A stretch of DNA of 56,857 nt from contig JAHLFA010000053.1 of assembly GCA_018883985.1 (NCBI GenBank), forward strand, positions 1 to 56,857, given 5' to 3'. Below, one piece after another: positions 7,334-15,102 of this stretch; positions within the stretch are counted from its first letter, which is position 1, and the number at the start of each line of letters is the position of its first letter. The position numbers and the translations under genes are program-made. Under the pieces are notes generated by a model. That model made no database searches, was not told the DNA's origin, and saw only the letters and a list, made by a program, of their open reading frames with translations. The stretch is from Candidatus Ruminococcus intestinipullorum (GTDB lineage Bacteria > Bacillota > Clostridia > Lachnospirales > Lachnospiraceae).

Positions 7334-8712
7334 ATGAAAGAATGGTTCAGGATATTGTTCAGGAAGTTATGGCAAAGATGCAGCTTCAATCAGAAGTGTC
7401 AGGAAACCATGGGGTGTTTTCTGATATGAACGAAGCAATCGAGGCTTCAAAGAAAACTCAGAAAATTGTGGGACAAATGTCCATGGATCAAAGAGAACAA
7501 ATTATTTCAAATATAAGGAAAAAAACAAAAGAACATGCAGAGATGTTGGCTCGTATGGGTGTTGAAGAAACTGGCATGGGGAATGTAGGACATAAGATTT
7601 TAAAACATCAGCTAGTGGCAGAGAAAACACCTGGTACGGAAGATATTACAACGACAGCTTGGTCAGGAGATAGAGGTTTGACATTAGTAGAAATGGGACC
7701 TTTTGGTGTGATTGGAGCGATTACACCATGTACAAATCCAAGTGAAACTGTTTTATGTAATACAATTGGTATGTTAGCTGGTGGTAATACCGTTGTTTTC
7801 AACCCACATCCTGCAGCAATTAAAACTTCAATTTATGCAGTGAATCTAATAAATGAAGCATCATTAGAGGTAGGTGGTCCAGATAATATTGCTGTTACAG
7901 TCGAACATCCAACGATGGAAACAAGCAATATTATGATGAAGCATAAAGATATTCATTTAATTGCTGCCACAGGTGGACCAGGAGTGGTAACAGCAGTTCT
8001 CTCTTCAGGAAAAAGAGGAATTGGAGCAGGTGCTGGAAACCCACCAGCATTAGTGGATGAAACAGCAGATATAAGAAAAGCAGCAGAGGATATAGTAAAT
8101 GGATGTACATTTGATAACAATCTTCCTTGTATTGCAGAAAAGGAAATTGTTGCAGTAAATTCGATTGCAGATGAATTGTTACACTATATGGTACAAGAAC
8201 AAGGTTGCTATATGATTTCAAAAGAAGAGCAGGATGCACTTACTGCCGTAGTTCTTCAGAATGGCCGTTTAAATAGGAAATGTGTAGGTCGTGATGCAAA
8301 AACACTTTTGGGAATGATAGGGATTGTTGTACCAAATAACATTCGATGTATTGTTTTTGAAGGGGAAAAAGAGCATCCACTTATTGCAGAAGAGTTGATG
8401 ATGCCGATTCTTGGTTTGGTAAGAGCGAAGGATTTTGATGATGCAGTAGAAAAAGCTGTATGGTTAGAACATGGAAACAGACATTCTGCACACATCCATT
8501 CTAAAAATGTGGACAATATTACAAAATATGCAAAAGCTATGGACACAGCAATTCTAGTAAAGAATGGACCGTCTTATGCAGCACTGGGATTTGGTGGAGA
8601 AGGATACTGCACATTTACCATTGCCAGCAGAACAGGTGAAGGGCTTACAAGTGCAAGTACATTTACAAAGAGAAGACGTTGTGTCATGACAGATAGTTTG
8701 TGTATTCGGTAA
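7324..8712 (+). CDS. pduP: CoA-acylating aldehyde dehydrogenase (PduP type)
   Basis: The 462-aa enzyme oxidises an aldehyde (propionaldehyde, or possibly lactaldehyde) to acyl-CoA with NAD+. Seen: the ALDH core with GPFGVIGAITPCTNP (cofactor region), ATGGPGVV, and the catalytic Cys269 in FDNNLPCIAEKE, as in PduP/EutE. The GTG start at 7324 is favoured by GGAGG 7 nt upstream. Residues 4-20 (RMVQDIVQEVMAKM) form an N-terminal amphipathic tag followed by a short linker, the classical PduP encapsulation-peptide arrangement. It is translationally coupled to the upstream gene and precedes the Zn-alcohol dehydrogenase. Confidence 0.93.
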   Translation: MSLNERMVQDIVQEVMAKMQLQSEVSGNHGVFSDMNEAIEASKKTQKIVGQMSMDQREQIISNIRKKTKEHAEMLARMGVEETGMGNVGHKILKHQLVAEKTPGTEDITTTAWSGDRGLTLVEMGPFGVIGAITPCTNPSETVLCNTIGMLAGGNTVVFNPHPAAIKTSIYAVNLINEASLEVGGPDNIAVTVEHPTMETSNIMMKHKDIHLIAATGGPGVVTAVLSSGKRGIGAGAGNPPALVDETADIRKAAEDIVNGCTFDNNLPCIAEKEIVAVNSIADELLHYMVQEQGCYMISKEEQDALTAVVLQNGRLNRKCVGRDAKTLLGMIGIVVPNNIRCIVFEGEKEHPLIAEELMMPILGLVRAKDFDDAVEKAVWLEHGNRHSAHIHSKNVDNITKYAKAMDTAILVKNGPSYAALGFGGEGYCTFTIASRTGEGLTSASTFTKRRRCVMTDSLCIR

Positions 8713-8730
8713 AAGTCAGGAGGAGAAAAA

Positions 8731-9951
8731 ATGGAAATTAATTCAGCAAGTGTAGAAGCAGTTGTAAAACAAGTGCTAGAAAGTATGTTAGACAAACAGT
8801 CTATTGGAAGTACTGCTTCTGTACAGGCAAATGGGAATAATCATGAAATTCCAAAGACTGCTCGTGTAGCAATGTTAACAGCTTTGGAAAATTATGAAAT
8901 TAAAGAATTTCCAATTCCAGAAATTGGAGATGGCGATATTTTGGTAAAAGTAGAAGGATGTGGAATTTGTGGAACAGATGCACATGAATTTAAAAAAGAT
9001 CCTTTCAACTTAATTCCACTAGTTCTTGGACACGAAGGAACTGGGGAAATTGTAAAAATGGGAAAAAACGTTAAAGTAGATAGTGCAGGGAAACCTCTAA
9101 AGCTCGGCGATAAGGTTGTTACATGCATGATTTTCAAAGACAACCCTGAAATTACAATGTTTGATTTAAACAAACAAAACGTAGGGGGAGCAGATGTATA
9201 TGGATTGCTTCCAGATGATGAGATTCATTTAAATGGATGGTTTTCAGATTATATTTTGATTCGTGAAGGTTCTACTGTATTTAACGTAAGCGATTTGGAT
9301 TTGAAATCAAGAATTTTAATTGAGCCATGTGCTGTATTAATTCATGCAGTGGAGCGAGCTAAAACAACAGGAATTTTAAGATTTAACAGCCGTGTTGTTG
9401 TACAGGGATGTGGACCAATTGGCTTGATTTGTATAGCGATTTTGCGTACAATGGGAATAGAAAATATTGTAGCTGTAGATGGGGAAGAAAAACGATTGGA
9501 ATTTGCGAAGAGAATGGGTGCAGAGCATTCAGTAAACTTTAAGGATTTCCAAGGAATCGAAGCTCTTGCAAAAGGGGTAGAAGATGCATTTGGAGGACAT
9601 CCAGCAGACTTTGCTTTCCAGTGTACAGGTTCACCAGTTGCACATGCAAATATTTACAAGTTTATTAGAAATGGTGGAGGGCTTTGTGAACTAGGCTTCT
9701 TCATTAATGGTGGAGATGCAACAATTAACCCACATTTCGATTTATGTGCAAAAGAAATCACATTAGTTGGTTCTTGGGTATATACATTAAGAGATTATGC
9801 AACAACATTTGATTTCTTAAAGAGAGCAAAAGGAATTGGACTTCCAATTGATGAATTGATTACACATGAATTCCCACTAGAGCAAATTAATGAAGCACAT
9901 CGTACAAATTTAGCGATGGAAGGATTAAAGATTGCCATTATCAATCAGTAA
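8731..9951 (+). CDS. Zn-dependent medium-chain alcohol dehydrogenase with N-terminal cargo helix
   Basis: This 406-aa protein is an MDR-family NAD(P)-dependent dehydrogenase. Seen: the catalytic zinc region GCGICGTD (Cys77/Cys80), GHEGTGEIV (His101-Glu102), and the Rossmann motif VQGCGPIGL. The structural-zinc lobe with four cysteines is missing and replaced by a segment around FDLNKQNVGGADVYG. About 40 residues precede the catalytic core; the first 20 (ASVEAVVKQVLESMLD) are a cargo-type amphipathic helix, followed by a Ser/Asn/Gln-rich linker. Likely role: NADH-linked reduction of lactaldehyde to 1,2-propanediol or of propionaldehyde to propanol, recycling NAD+ for PduP. Substrate not determined. 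Confidence 0.88.
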   Translation: MEINSASVEAVVKQVLESMLDKQSIGSTASVQANGNNHEIPKTARVAMLTALENYEIKEFPIPEIGDGDILVKVEGCGICGTDAHEFKKDPFNLIPLVLGHEGTGEIVKMGKNVKVDSAGKPLKLGDKVVTCMIFKDNPEITMFDLNKQNVGGADVYGLLPDDEIHLNGWFSDYILIREGSTVFNVSDLDLKSRILIEPCAVLIHAVERAKTTGILRFNSRVVVQGCGPIGLICIAILRTMGIENIVAVDGEEKRLEFAKRMGAEHSVNFKDFQGIEALAKGVEDAFGGHPADFAFQCTGSPVAHANIYKFIRNGGGLCELGFFINGGDATINPHFDLCAKEITLVGSWVYTLRDYATTFDFLKRAKGIGLPIDELITHEFPLEQINEAHRTNLAMEGLKIAIINQ

Positions 9952-9981
9952 TAGAAATTGATTGTAAAAAGGAGAATAGAC

Positions 9982-10335
9982 ATGGCAGAAGCAGTAGGAA
10001 TGCTGGAAGTATACGGCCTAGCAACAGCCTTTGCAGCAGCAGATGCAGGATGTAAGGCAGGGAATGTTTGGCTAGAGAACTTTGATAAAAATAAACCAGC
10101 AAATGCAGATGCATTGCCAGTACCATTAATCGTAATGATTAAATTTCGTGGAAGTGTATCTGATGTAAGAGCAGCCCTAGAAGCTGCAAAGAGAAAGGCA
10201 GAAGAGTTGGCGGGTGTAGTGAATGTATATGAAATCTCTAGACCGACAGAAGATACAGAAAAGATGCTAAAACTCAATGCGTTTGACAAAGGAAAGTTAC
10301 ATATTGTAGAGGAAAAAGAATTAGAAGAGAATTAG
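9982..10335 (+). CDS. BMC-H shell protein with internal insertion and C-terminal extension
   Basis: This 117-aa protein has the BMC (Pfam00936) fold, starting MAEAVGMLEVYGLATAF. An insertion around DKNKPANADALPVP replaces the usual short pore-region loop, and the C-terminus runs on in a charged tail (EEKELEEN). GGAG lies 7 nt before the ATG at 9982. It would form hexameric shell facets; the altered loop may give a different pore from its paralogues. The insertion and tail make it the most divergent of the four BMC-H copies here. Confidence 0.85.
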   Translation: MAEAVGMLEVYGLATAFAAADAGCKAGNVWLENFDKNKPANADALPVPLIVMIKFRGSVSDVRAALEAAKRKAEELAGVVNVYEISRPTEDTEKMLKLNAFDKGKLHIVEEKELEEN

Positions 10336-10347
10336 GAGGATATCAAA

Positions 10348-10623
10348 ATGGCACAGCAGGCATTAGGAATGATTGAAACAAGAGGACTTACAGCAGCAAT
10401 CGAGGCAGCAGATGCAATGACAAAATCAGCAGAGGTAACACTTGTAGGAACAGAAAAAATTGGTTCAGGTCTTGTAACAGTTATGGTTAGAGGAGATGTA
10501 GGAGCTGTAAAGGCTGCAGTAGAAGCAGGAGCAGATGCAGCAGGAAGATTAGGAGAATTAGTGGCAACACATGTAATTCCAAGACCACATGTTGATGTAG
10601 AAAAGATTCTTCCAACAGTATAA
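10348..10623 (+). CDS. BMC-H shell protein (PduA/PduJ-like)
   Basis: The 91-aa protein is a canonical hexameric [21 protein letters not shown] start, the [17 protein letters not shown] segment with the pore-lining Lys-Ile-Gly-Ser-Gly, and the C-terminal [20 protein letters not shown] precedes the ATG. It is almost identical, at DNA level too, to the core of the BMC-H gene at 11086, pointing to recent duplication or gene conversion. It is probably the major facet protein with a small-polar-molecule pore. Confidence 0.95.
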   Translation: MAQQALGMIETRGLTAAIEAADAMTKSAEVTLVGTEKIGSGLVTVMVRGDVGAVKAAVEAGADAAGRLGELVATHVIPRPHVDVEKILPTV

Positions 10624-10677
10624 GATTTGCGAATAGAAGCTGTAAGAACGATAGGATAAGGATAAAGGAGAAGTTTC

Positions 10678-10962
10678 ATGGGACAAAGTTATGGTTTTTT
10701 TGAAATCCCAAGTGTTACAGCAGCAATTGATGCAGTAGATATTATGTGTAAAACAGCCGATGTTGAGATGGTAACATGGGAGAAAAAGTTAGGTGGACGT
10801 CTTGTAACGGTTATTATTCGAGGAGATGTATCTTCTGTAACACAAGCTCTTGAAGCTGCCGCAAATAATGGAATCAAAAAGCCTGTATGTTATACAGTGA
10901 TTCCAAGTCCCCATGAAGAGGTTATCAAATTAATCAGCAAGAGCGTGAATCGAATACGTTAG
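10678..10962 (+). CDS. BMC-H shell protein, divergent
   Basis: The 94-aa protein has the single BMC domain: GFFEIPSVTAAIDAVDIM start, then TWEKKLGGRLVTVIIRGD where the pore loop carries Lys-Leu-Gly-Gly instead of Lys-Ile-Gly-Ser-Gly, and YTVIPSPHEEVIKL near the end. The aromatic-rich N-terminus (SYGFFE) differs from the PduA-like copies. Ribosome binding site AAAGGAG. It is a distinct facet protein, probably with different pore selectivity. Confidence 0.88.
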   Translation: MGQSYGFFEIPSVTAAIDAVDIMCKTADVEMVTWEKKLGGRLVTVIIRGDVSSVTQALEAAANNGIKKPVCYTVIPSPHEEVIKLISKSVNRIR

Positions 10963-10974
10963 GAGGCAGTTGGC

Positions 10975-11337
10975 ATGGCAGGGGAAAAGAAGACGACGAC
11001 AGCCAAAGCTCCGTCTAAAACGGTACAAAGAGTGAAAAAGACGGTACAAAATGCAGCGGCCAGGGATGTAAAGGAGGAAAGAAAAATGTCACAAGAAGCA
11101 TTAGGAATGGTAGAAACAAGAGGTCTTGTAGCATCAGTAGAAGCAGCAGATACAATGTTAAAGGCGGCAAATGTAGTATTAGTAGGAACAGAAAAAATTG
11201 GCTCAGGTCTTGTAACAGTTATGGTTAGAGGAGATGTAGGAGCTGTAAAATCAGCAGTAGAAGCAGGAGCAGATGCAGCAGGAAGACTGGGAGAATTAGT
11301 AGCAACACATGTATCCCAAGACCACATACAGATGTAG
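10975..11337 (+). CDS. BMC-H shell protein with alternative N-terminal extension and C-terminal frameshift
   Basis: Two starts are plausible. The ATG at 10975, with its own GGAGG, gives a Lys/Ala/Thr-rich 37-residue extension ahead of a normal BMC-H. The internal ATG at 11086 is preceded by a stronger AAGGAGG and matches the start of the 10348 paralogue. The domain is canonical ([14 protein letters not shown] pore segment), but a one-base deletion near 11311-11314 (GTATCCC where the paralogue implies GTAATCC) puts the last residues out of frame (HVSQDHIQM). Restoring one base would read on through [17 protein letters not shown] and stop at 11361-11363. It could be a real lesion, a sequencing error, or a mildly altered C-terminus. 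Dual initiation would give a long and a short shell subunit. Confidence 0.8.
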   Translation: MAGEKKTTTAKAPSKTVQRVKKTVQNAAARDVKEERKMSQEALGMVETRGLVASVEAADTMLKAANVVLVGTEKIGSGLVTVMVRGDVGAVKSAVEAGADAAGRLGELVATHVSQDHIQM

Positions 11338-11379
11338 AAAAGATTCTTCCAGCAATCAAATAATGAAACAATAAGTAAG

Positions 11380-11428
11380 TTCGCGGCCTTATGATTTTAT
11401 ACAATTATGAGGCTTGCGAATCATTTTT
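11380..11428 (+). terminator. Intra-operon hairpin with T run, possible attenuator between shell genes and pduL
   Basis: Arms 11380-11394 and 11405-11420 pair (TTCGC/GCGAA, then GCC/GGC, then six A-T or G-U pairs) with a small internal loop, followed by TCATTTTT. This is a terminator-like structure inside the operon. It could give partial termination, so that BMC-H messages exceed those of pduL, the vertex and the PduS/PduT genes, or it could stabilise the upstream mRNA. Confidence 0.55.
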
Positions 11429-11444
11429 GATGAGGAGATTCAAT

Positions 11445-12095
11445 ATGGACAATAGCAGTGTGGCATTCATTACAAAAATAGTATTAGAAACAGTAGAAAA
11501 ACAAAAGTCTTCTGAAAATGAGCCAGGATATTTGGTTCCCGTAGGAGTGTCGGCAAGACATATTCACCTGACACAGGAGCATATCGAGATATTATTTGGG
11601 TCTGGCTATCAATTGACAAAGAAAAAAGAGTTGATGGGTGGGCAATATGCATCAAATGAAACGGTTACAATTGTAGGATTGAAACTTCGAGCAATTGAAA
11701 ACGTTCGAATTTTGGGTCCAGCAAGAAGTAAATCCCAAGTGGAGATTTCTGCAACAGATGCTATTAAATTGGGAGTAAAGGCTCCCATTAGAGAGTCAGG
11801 AAATATAAAAGGCAGTGCACCGATTGCAGTAGTTGGACCAAAAGGGGTAATTTATTTAGAAGAAGGATGTATTATTGCAAAAAGACATATCCATATGCCG
11901 CCGAAAGATGCACAGGCAGCAGGCGTGCAAGATGGTGACGTGGTATCTGTAAAAGTAGAAAATGAAAGAGGAACTGTATTTAATAATGTGCAGATTCGAG
12001 TAGATGATAGCTTTACATTAGAAATGCATATAGATACAGATGAAGCAAATGCGGCTGGAATTTCTACTGGACAGACTGTAAGGGTGATAAAATAA
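11445..12095 (+). CDS. pduL: Phosphate propanoyltransferase (PduL)
   Basis: This 216-aa enzyme converts acyl-CoA and phosphate to acyl-phosphate and CoA, recycling CoA inside the compartment for PduP. The two Zn-binding His motifs are clear: VSARHIHL near residues 36-42 and AKRHIHMP later, plus LEMHIDTDEANAAG near the C-terminus. The ATG at 11445 has GAGGAG 8 nt upstream; the longer frame to 11391 would start inside the hairpin. The N-terminal helix SVAFITKIVLETVEK is the cargo-tag type, followed by a short polar linker. It yields acyl-phosphate for ATP synthesis by an acyl kinase not encoded here. Confidence 0.93.
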   Translation: MDNSSVAFITKIVLETVEKQKSSENEPGYLVPVGVSARHIHLTQEHIEILFGSGYQLTKKKELMGGQYASNETVTIVGLKLRAIENVRILGPARSKSQVEISATDAIKLGVKAPIRESGNIKGSAPIAVVGPKGVIYLEEGCIIAKRHIHMPPKDAQAAGVQDGDVVSVKVENERGTVFNNVQIRVDDSFTLEMHIDTDEANAAGISTGQTVRVIK

Positions 12096-12137
12096 TAACT
12101 CGTATAAGAAAAATCGCAAGAGAAAAGAGAGGATAAG

Positions 12138-12404
12138 ATGCTGGTAGGAAAAGTAGTAGGAAGTGTTATCTCAACACGTAAAAGTGAAAATTTAATCGGC
12201 AGTAAATTTATGATTGTGGATGTGTTAGACCAGATGCAAACTGTGGGAAAACAACTCGTTGCGATTGATAAGATTGGTGCAGGTATAGGTGAATATGTGT
12301 TGGTGGCACAAGGGAGTGCTGCAAGAATTGGCTGTGACATGGAGAATGCACCTATTGATGCGGCAATTGTTGGAATTATAGATGATGGAACAGGACTGGA
12401 GTAG
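12138..12404 (+). CDS. BMC-P pentameric vertex protein (EutN/CcmL/PduN family)
   Basis: The 88-aa protein has the EutN/CcmL signature: MLVGKVVGSVISTRK start, LIGSKFMIVDVLD, VAIDKIGAGIGEYVLVAQGSAAR, and the C-terminal PIDAAIVGIIDD. These proteins form pentamers capping the 12 vertices of the shell. It is the only BMC-P in the window, which is enough to close a shell. It is followed by the PduS-like gene after a few nucleotides, indicating tight coupling. Confidence 0.95.
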   Translation: MLVGKVVGSVISTRKSENLIGSKFMIVDVLDQMQTVGKQLVAIDKIGAGIGEYVLVAQGSAARIGCDMENAPIDAAIVGIIDDGTGLE

Positions 12405-12408
12405 TGAA

Positions 12409-13758
12409 ATGATGGATATAAAAGAATTAAGCAGCATATTGCAGCAAAATGGAATTGTTGGAGCAGGTGGTGCAGGATTTCCAACATATGCTAAATTAGA
12501 TCAACGGGCAGAAACTATTATCCTAAACTGTGCAGAATGTGAGCCATTACTACGATTACATAGACAATTACTGGAAAAGTATGCACGTGAAATTATAGAT
12601 ACGTTTCATCTTATAGGACAGGCAGTAGGTGCAAAAGAAGTAATCATAGGTATTAAAAAGGCATATAAGCAAACGATAGAAGCAGTAGAATGTGTAATGG
12701 GACAGTACAAGGAAGTACGTCTTGGCCTTTTGGATGAGGTGTACCCAGCGGGGGACGAGGTTGTTCTAATATACGAAGTGACTGGCAAGGTTGTTCGTCC
12801 AGGAGGACTTCCTATTGAAAGTGGTGTTGCTGTATTTAATGTAGAAACAATTTATAATGTATGGCGTGCAATGCAGGAAAAAACACCAGTTGTGGATAAG
12901 TTGGTTTCTGTAGTTGCAGAAGTGGAAAAGCCAATTACAGTTCGTGTACCTTTAGGAACTACTATTCAAGAAGTAGTTGACTTAGCTGGTGGAACAACAA
13001 TAAAAGATCCCGTATACTTTATTGGAGGACCAATGATGGGATTCATTGGAAGTGGTTCACAGCCTGTAACGAAAACAACCAATGCAGTACTTGTGCTTCC
13101 ACAAGATCATTATCTTGTAAAACGCAAGAGGAGTAAATCTTCTATCGACATGAAACGTGCAGCTGCATGTTGTTGTCAGTGTTCTATGTGTACAGATTTA
13201 TGTCCAAGAAATCTGTTGGGACATCCAATTGAACCACATTTATTTATGCGTGCAGCAACATGTAAGGATGTACAAAAGCCAAATGTTTTTATCAATACAT
13301 TTTTCTGTTGTTCTTGTGGAATTTGTGAGTTATACTCTTGTCCACAGGAGTTATCTCCAAGAACATTAATGTTAGAGTATAAAAACGGATTACGTGCAAA
13401 TGGATTACGTGCACCAGAAGTAGTTGCAGATGCAGTAGGATATGAAAGAGCATATAGACGAGTTCCTATGGAACGATTGATGTCAAGATTGGACTTGACA
13501 AAATATAATAAAGAAGCTCCATTGGACGAGTCAACAGTGGCAGTAAGGCAGGTAAAGATTATGCTAAGCCAACATATAGGAGCACCAGCCGAAGCAATAG
13601 TAAAAGTTGGAGAACAAGTTACTAGAGGGCAGATGATTGCCCAGCCAGCAAAAGGGTTGAGTGTGGGAATACATTCCTCTGTAGATGGATTGGTAAGTGA
13701 AGTAAATGAGAAATATGTGGTCATAGTGGCTAAGGAAGGACGTGCAGATAATGAGTAA
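12409..13758 (+). CDS. pduS: PduS-like flavo-iron-sulfur protein (RnfC-related)
   Basis: This 449-aa protein (start at 12409, GGAG 7 nt upstream; the longer frame from 12382 overlaps the vertex gene) begins with the Rnf/Nuo-51-like NAD/FMN region (GIVGAGGAGFPTYAKL). It contains two Fe/S motifs: Cys255-x2-Cys258-x2-Cys261-x3-Cys265-Pro and Cys300-x2-Cys303-x2-Cys306-x4-Cys311-Pro. In B12-dependent Pdu compartments PduS donates electrons for cobalamin repair and binds the shell protein PduT. Here no cobalamin enzyme is present, so electron transfer across the shell or NADH reoxidation is more likely. Its stop overlaps the BMC-T start. Confidence 0.9.
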   Translation: MMDIKELSSILQQNGIVGAGGAGFPTYAKLDQRAETIILNCAECEPLLRLHRQLLEKYAREIIDTFHLIGQAVGAKEVIIGIKKAYKQTIEAVECVMGQYKEVRLGLLDEVYPAGDEVVLIYEVTGKVVRPGGLPIESGVAVFNVETIYNVWRAMQEKTPVVDKLVSVVAEVEKPITVRVPLGTTIQEVVDLAGGTTIKDPVYFIGGPMMGFIGSGSQPVTKTTNAVLVLPQDHYLVKRKRSKSSIDMKRAAACCCQCSMCTDLCPRNLLGHPIEPHLFMRAATCKDVQKPNVFINTFFCCSCGICELYSCPQELSPRTLMLEYKNGLRANGLRAPEVVADAVGYERAYRRVPMERLMSRLDLTKYNKEAPLDESTVAVRQVKIMLSQHIGAPAEAIVKVGEQVTRGQMIAQPAKGLSVGIHSSVDGLVSEVNEKYVVIVAKEGRADNE

Positions 13759-14299
13759 GGCAATTGGGATGGTAGAATATAAAACTACATCAGCAGGTGT
13801 AGTAGCAGCAGATTCTATGGTCAAAACATCTGAAGTAAATATTATTGAAGCTCAAACCGTATGTCCAGGAAAATATATTGTAATTATTACAGGAGATTTA
13901 AGTGCGGTAAATTCAGCTGTGGAAAATGCACAAAGATTACACGGCAAGCACCTTATAAACAGTTTCGTTTTAGGGAATCCACATGAATCTATTTTTCCTG
14001 CAATTTACGGAGCAGCAGAAATTCATGACGTATCAGCATTAGGAATCATCGAATCTTATGATGCTTCTTCAATTATTGTGGCAGCAGATGAAGCAGCTAA
14101 AACAGCAATTGTAGAGTTAATCGAAGTACGTTTGGCTAGAGGTATGTGTGGAAAGTCGTATCTTATGTTGACAGGAGAGATAGCGGCAGTAGAAGCAGCA
14201 GTTGAAAGAGCGAAAGAAGCTATCTCAAAAGATGGCATGTATTTGGATTCAGCAGTGATTGCACATCCAGATGCACAAATAAGAGATGCTATTTTATAA
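13751..14299 (+). CDS. pduT: BMC-T trimeric shell protein with Fe/S-type pore cysteine (PduT-like)
   Basis: Two tandem BMC domains are visible (about residues 1-90 and 95-182), so the protein forms pseudohexameric trimers. Cys38 in TVCPGKY sits at the position that in PduT holds a 4Fe-4S cluster on the trimer axis. The ATG at 13751 is chosen because AAGGAAGGA ends 10 nt upstream; the GTG at 13742 is too close to it. The gene overlaps the pduS stop, consistent with physical coupling of the two. It probably conducts electrons between PduS and the outside. No second BMC-T (PduB type) is present. Confidence 0.92.
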   Translation: MSKAIGMVEYKTTSAGVVAADSMVKTSEVNIIEAQTVCPGKYIVIITGDLSAVNSAVENAQRLHGKHLINSFVLGNPHESIFPAIYGAAEIHDVSALGIIESYDASSIIVAADEAAKTAIVELIEVRLARGMCGKSYLMLTGEIAAVEAAVERAKEAISKDGMYLDSAVIAHPDAQIRDAIL

Positions 14300-14325
14300 T
14301 ATTAAATTCACCAGGAGGCAATAGA

Positions 14326-15090
14326 ATGCTCGCAATAGAAAGGCGTAACGAAATATTAGAAAAACTGCAGACAGACAGAAGGGTCGTTGTGAGTGAGTTA
14401 AGTCAAATTTATAATGTTTCTGAAGAAACAATTCGCCGTGATTTAGAAAAGCTCGTAAACGATGGATATGCTATCAAAAGCTATGGTGGAGCTGTAATCA
14501 ATGAAAATACAAGTATTGATCTGCCATTTAACATTCGAAAAAAGAGAAATGTAATAGGAAAACAAAAAATAGCAGATTTAATAGCAAACCTTGTTCAGGA
14601 TGCAGATAGTATTATGTTAGATGCTAGTTCTACAGCTGTCTATATTGCAAAAGCACTGAAAGAGAAAAAGCATTTAACATTGATAACAAATTCTATGGAA
14701 ATTATGCTCGAGTTGTTTGATGTGCCAGAATGGAAAGTAATGTCTACTGGAGGAGTTTCCAGAGAAGGTTCTTTTGCACTTGTTGGTGCTCAGACAAATC
14801 GGATGTTACAGTCTTATCATGTAGATAAAGCGATTATATCTTGTAAGGGATTGGATTTTGAGGCTGGAATTACAGACTCAGACGAGTTGCTTGCAGATAA
14901 CAAAAGAACGATGTTAGAGGCAGCAAAAGAGAGGATTCTTGCAGTAGACAGCAGTAAGTTTGGAACTACGGCATTTATGACAATCGCAAAGTTAAGAGAT
15001 ATTACAACAATTGTAACAGATGAAAAACCAGATACAAAGTGGTTAAAGAGGTTTCAGGAGTTAGGAATAGAGTGCATCTATCCAGAGTAG
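14326..15090 (+). CDS. DeoR-family transcriptional regulator of the microcompartment operon
   Basis: This 254-aa repressor has the DeoR helix-turn-helix at residues 1-60 (ERRNEILEKLQ, VSELSQIYNVSEETIRRDLEKL, GYAIKSYGGAV) and a DeoRC sugar-phosphate-sensing domain (DASSTAVYIAK, LITNSMEI, STGGVSREG, DKAIISCKGLD). The family usually responds to a phosphorylated sugar, here plausibly fuculose- or rhamnulose-1-phosphate. It is co-directional, 26 bp after the BMC-T gene and 12 bp before the Fe-alcohol dehydrogenase, so it is probably autoregulated. Confidence 0.92.
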   Translation: MLAIERRNEILEKLQTDRRVVVSELSQIYNVSEETIRRDLEKLVNDGYAIKSYGGAVINENTSIDLPFNIRKKRNVIGKQKIADLIANLVQDADSIMLDASSTAVYIAKALKEKKHLTLITNSMEIMLELFDVPEWKVMSTGGVSREGSFALVGAQTNRMLQSYHVDKAIISCKGLDFEAGITDSDELLADNKRTMLEAAKERILAVDSSKFGTTAFMTIAKLRDITTIVTDEKPDTKWLKRFQELGIECIYPE

Positions 15091-15102
15091 AGGGGATATT
15101 GT

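Noticed and set aside
9958-9981. TTG start for the first BMC-H protein
   Set aside because: GGAG lies between it and the ATG at 9982, and all BMC-H homologues begin near the MAEAVGM segment.
7608-10877. Antisense ORFs of 60-115 codons across the BMC genes, and similar ones over other operons
   Set aside because: They mirror strong sense genes, have no binding sites or recognisable domains, and arise from codon composition.
10450-11320. Repeated DNA in the BMC-H genes as a possible CRISPR or mobile repeat
   Set aside because: The similarity is explained by paralogous coding sequences in frame; there are no spacers or terminal repeats.
13742-13750. GTG start for the BMC-T gene
   Set aside because: The ribosome binding site AAGGAAGGA ends only 1 nt before it; the ATG at 13751 has correct spacing and gives Cys38 at the PduT position.
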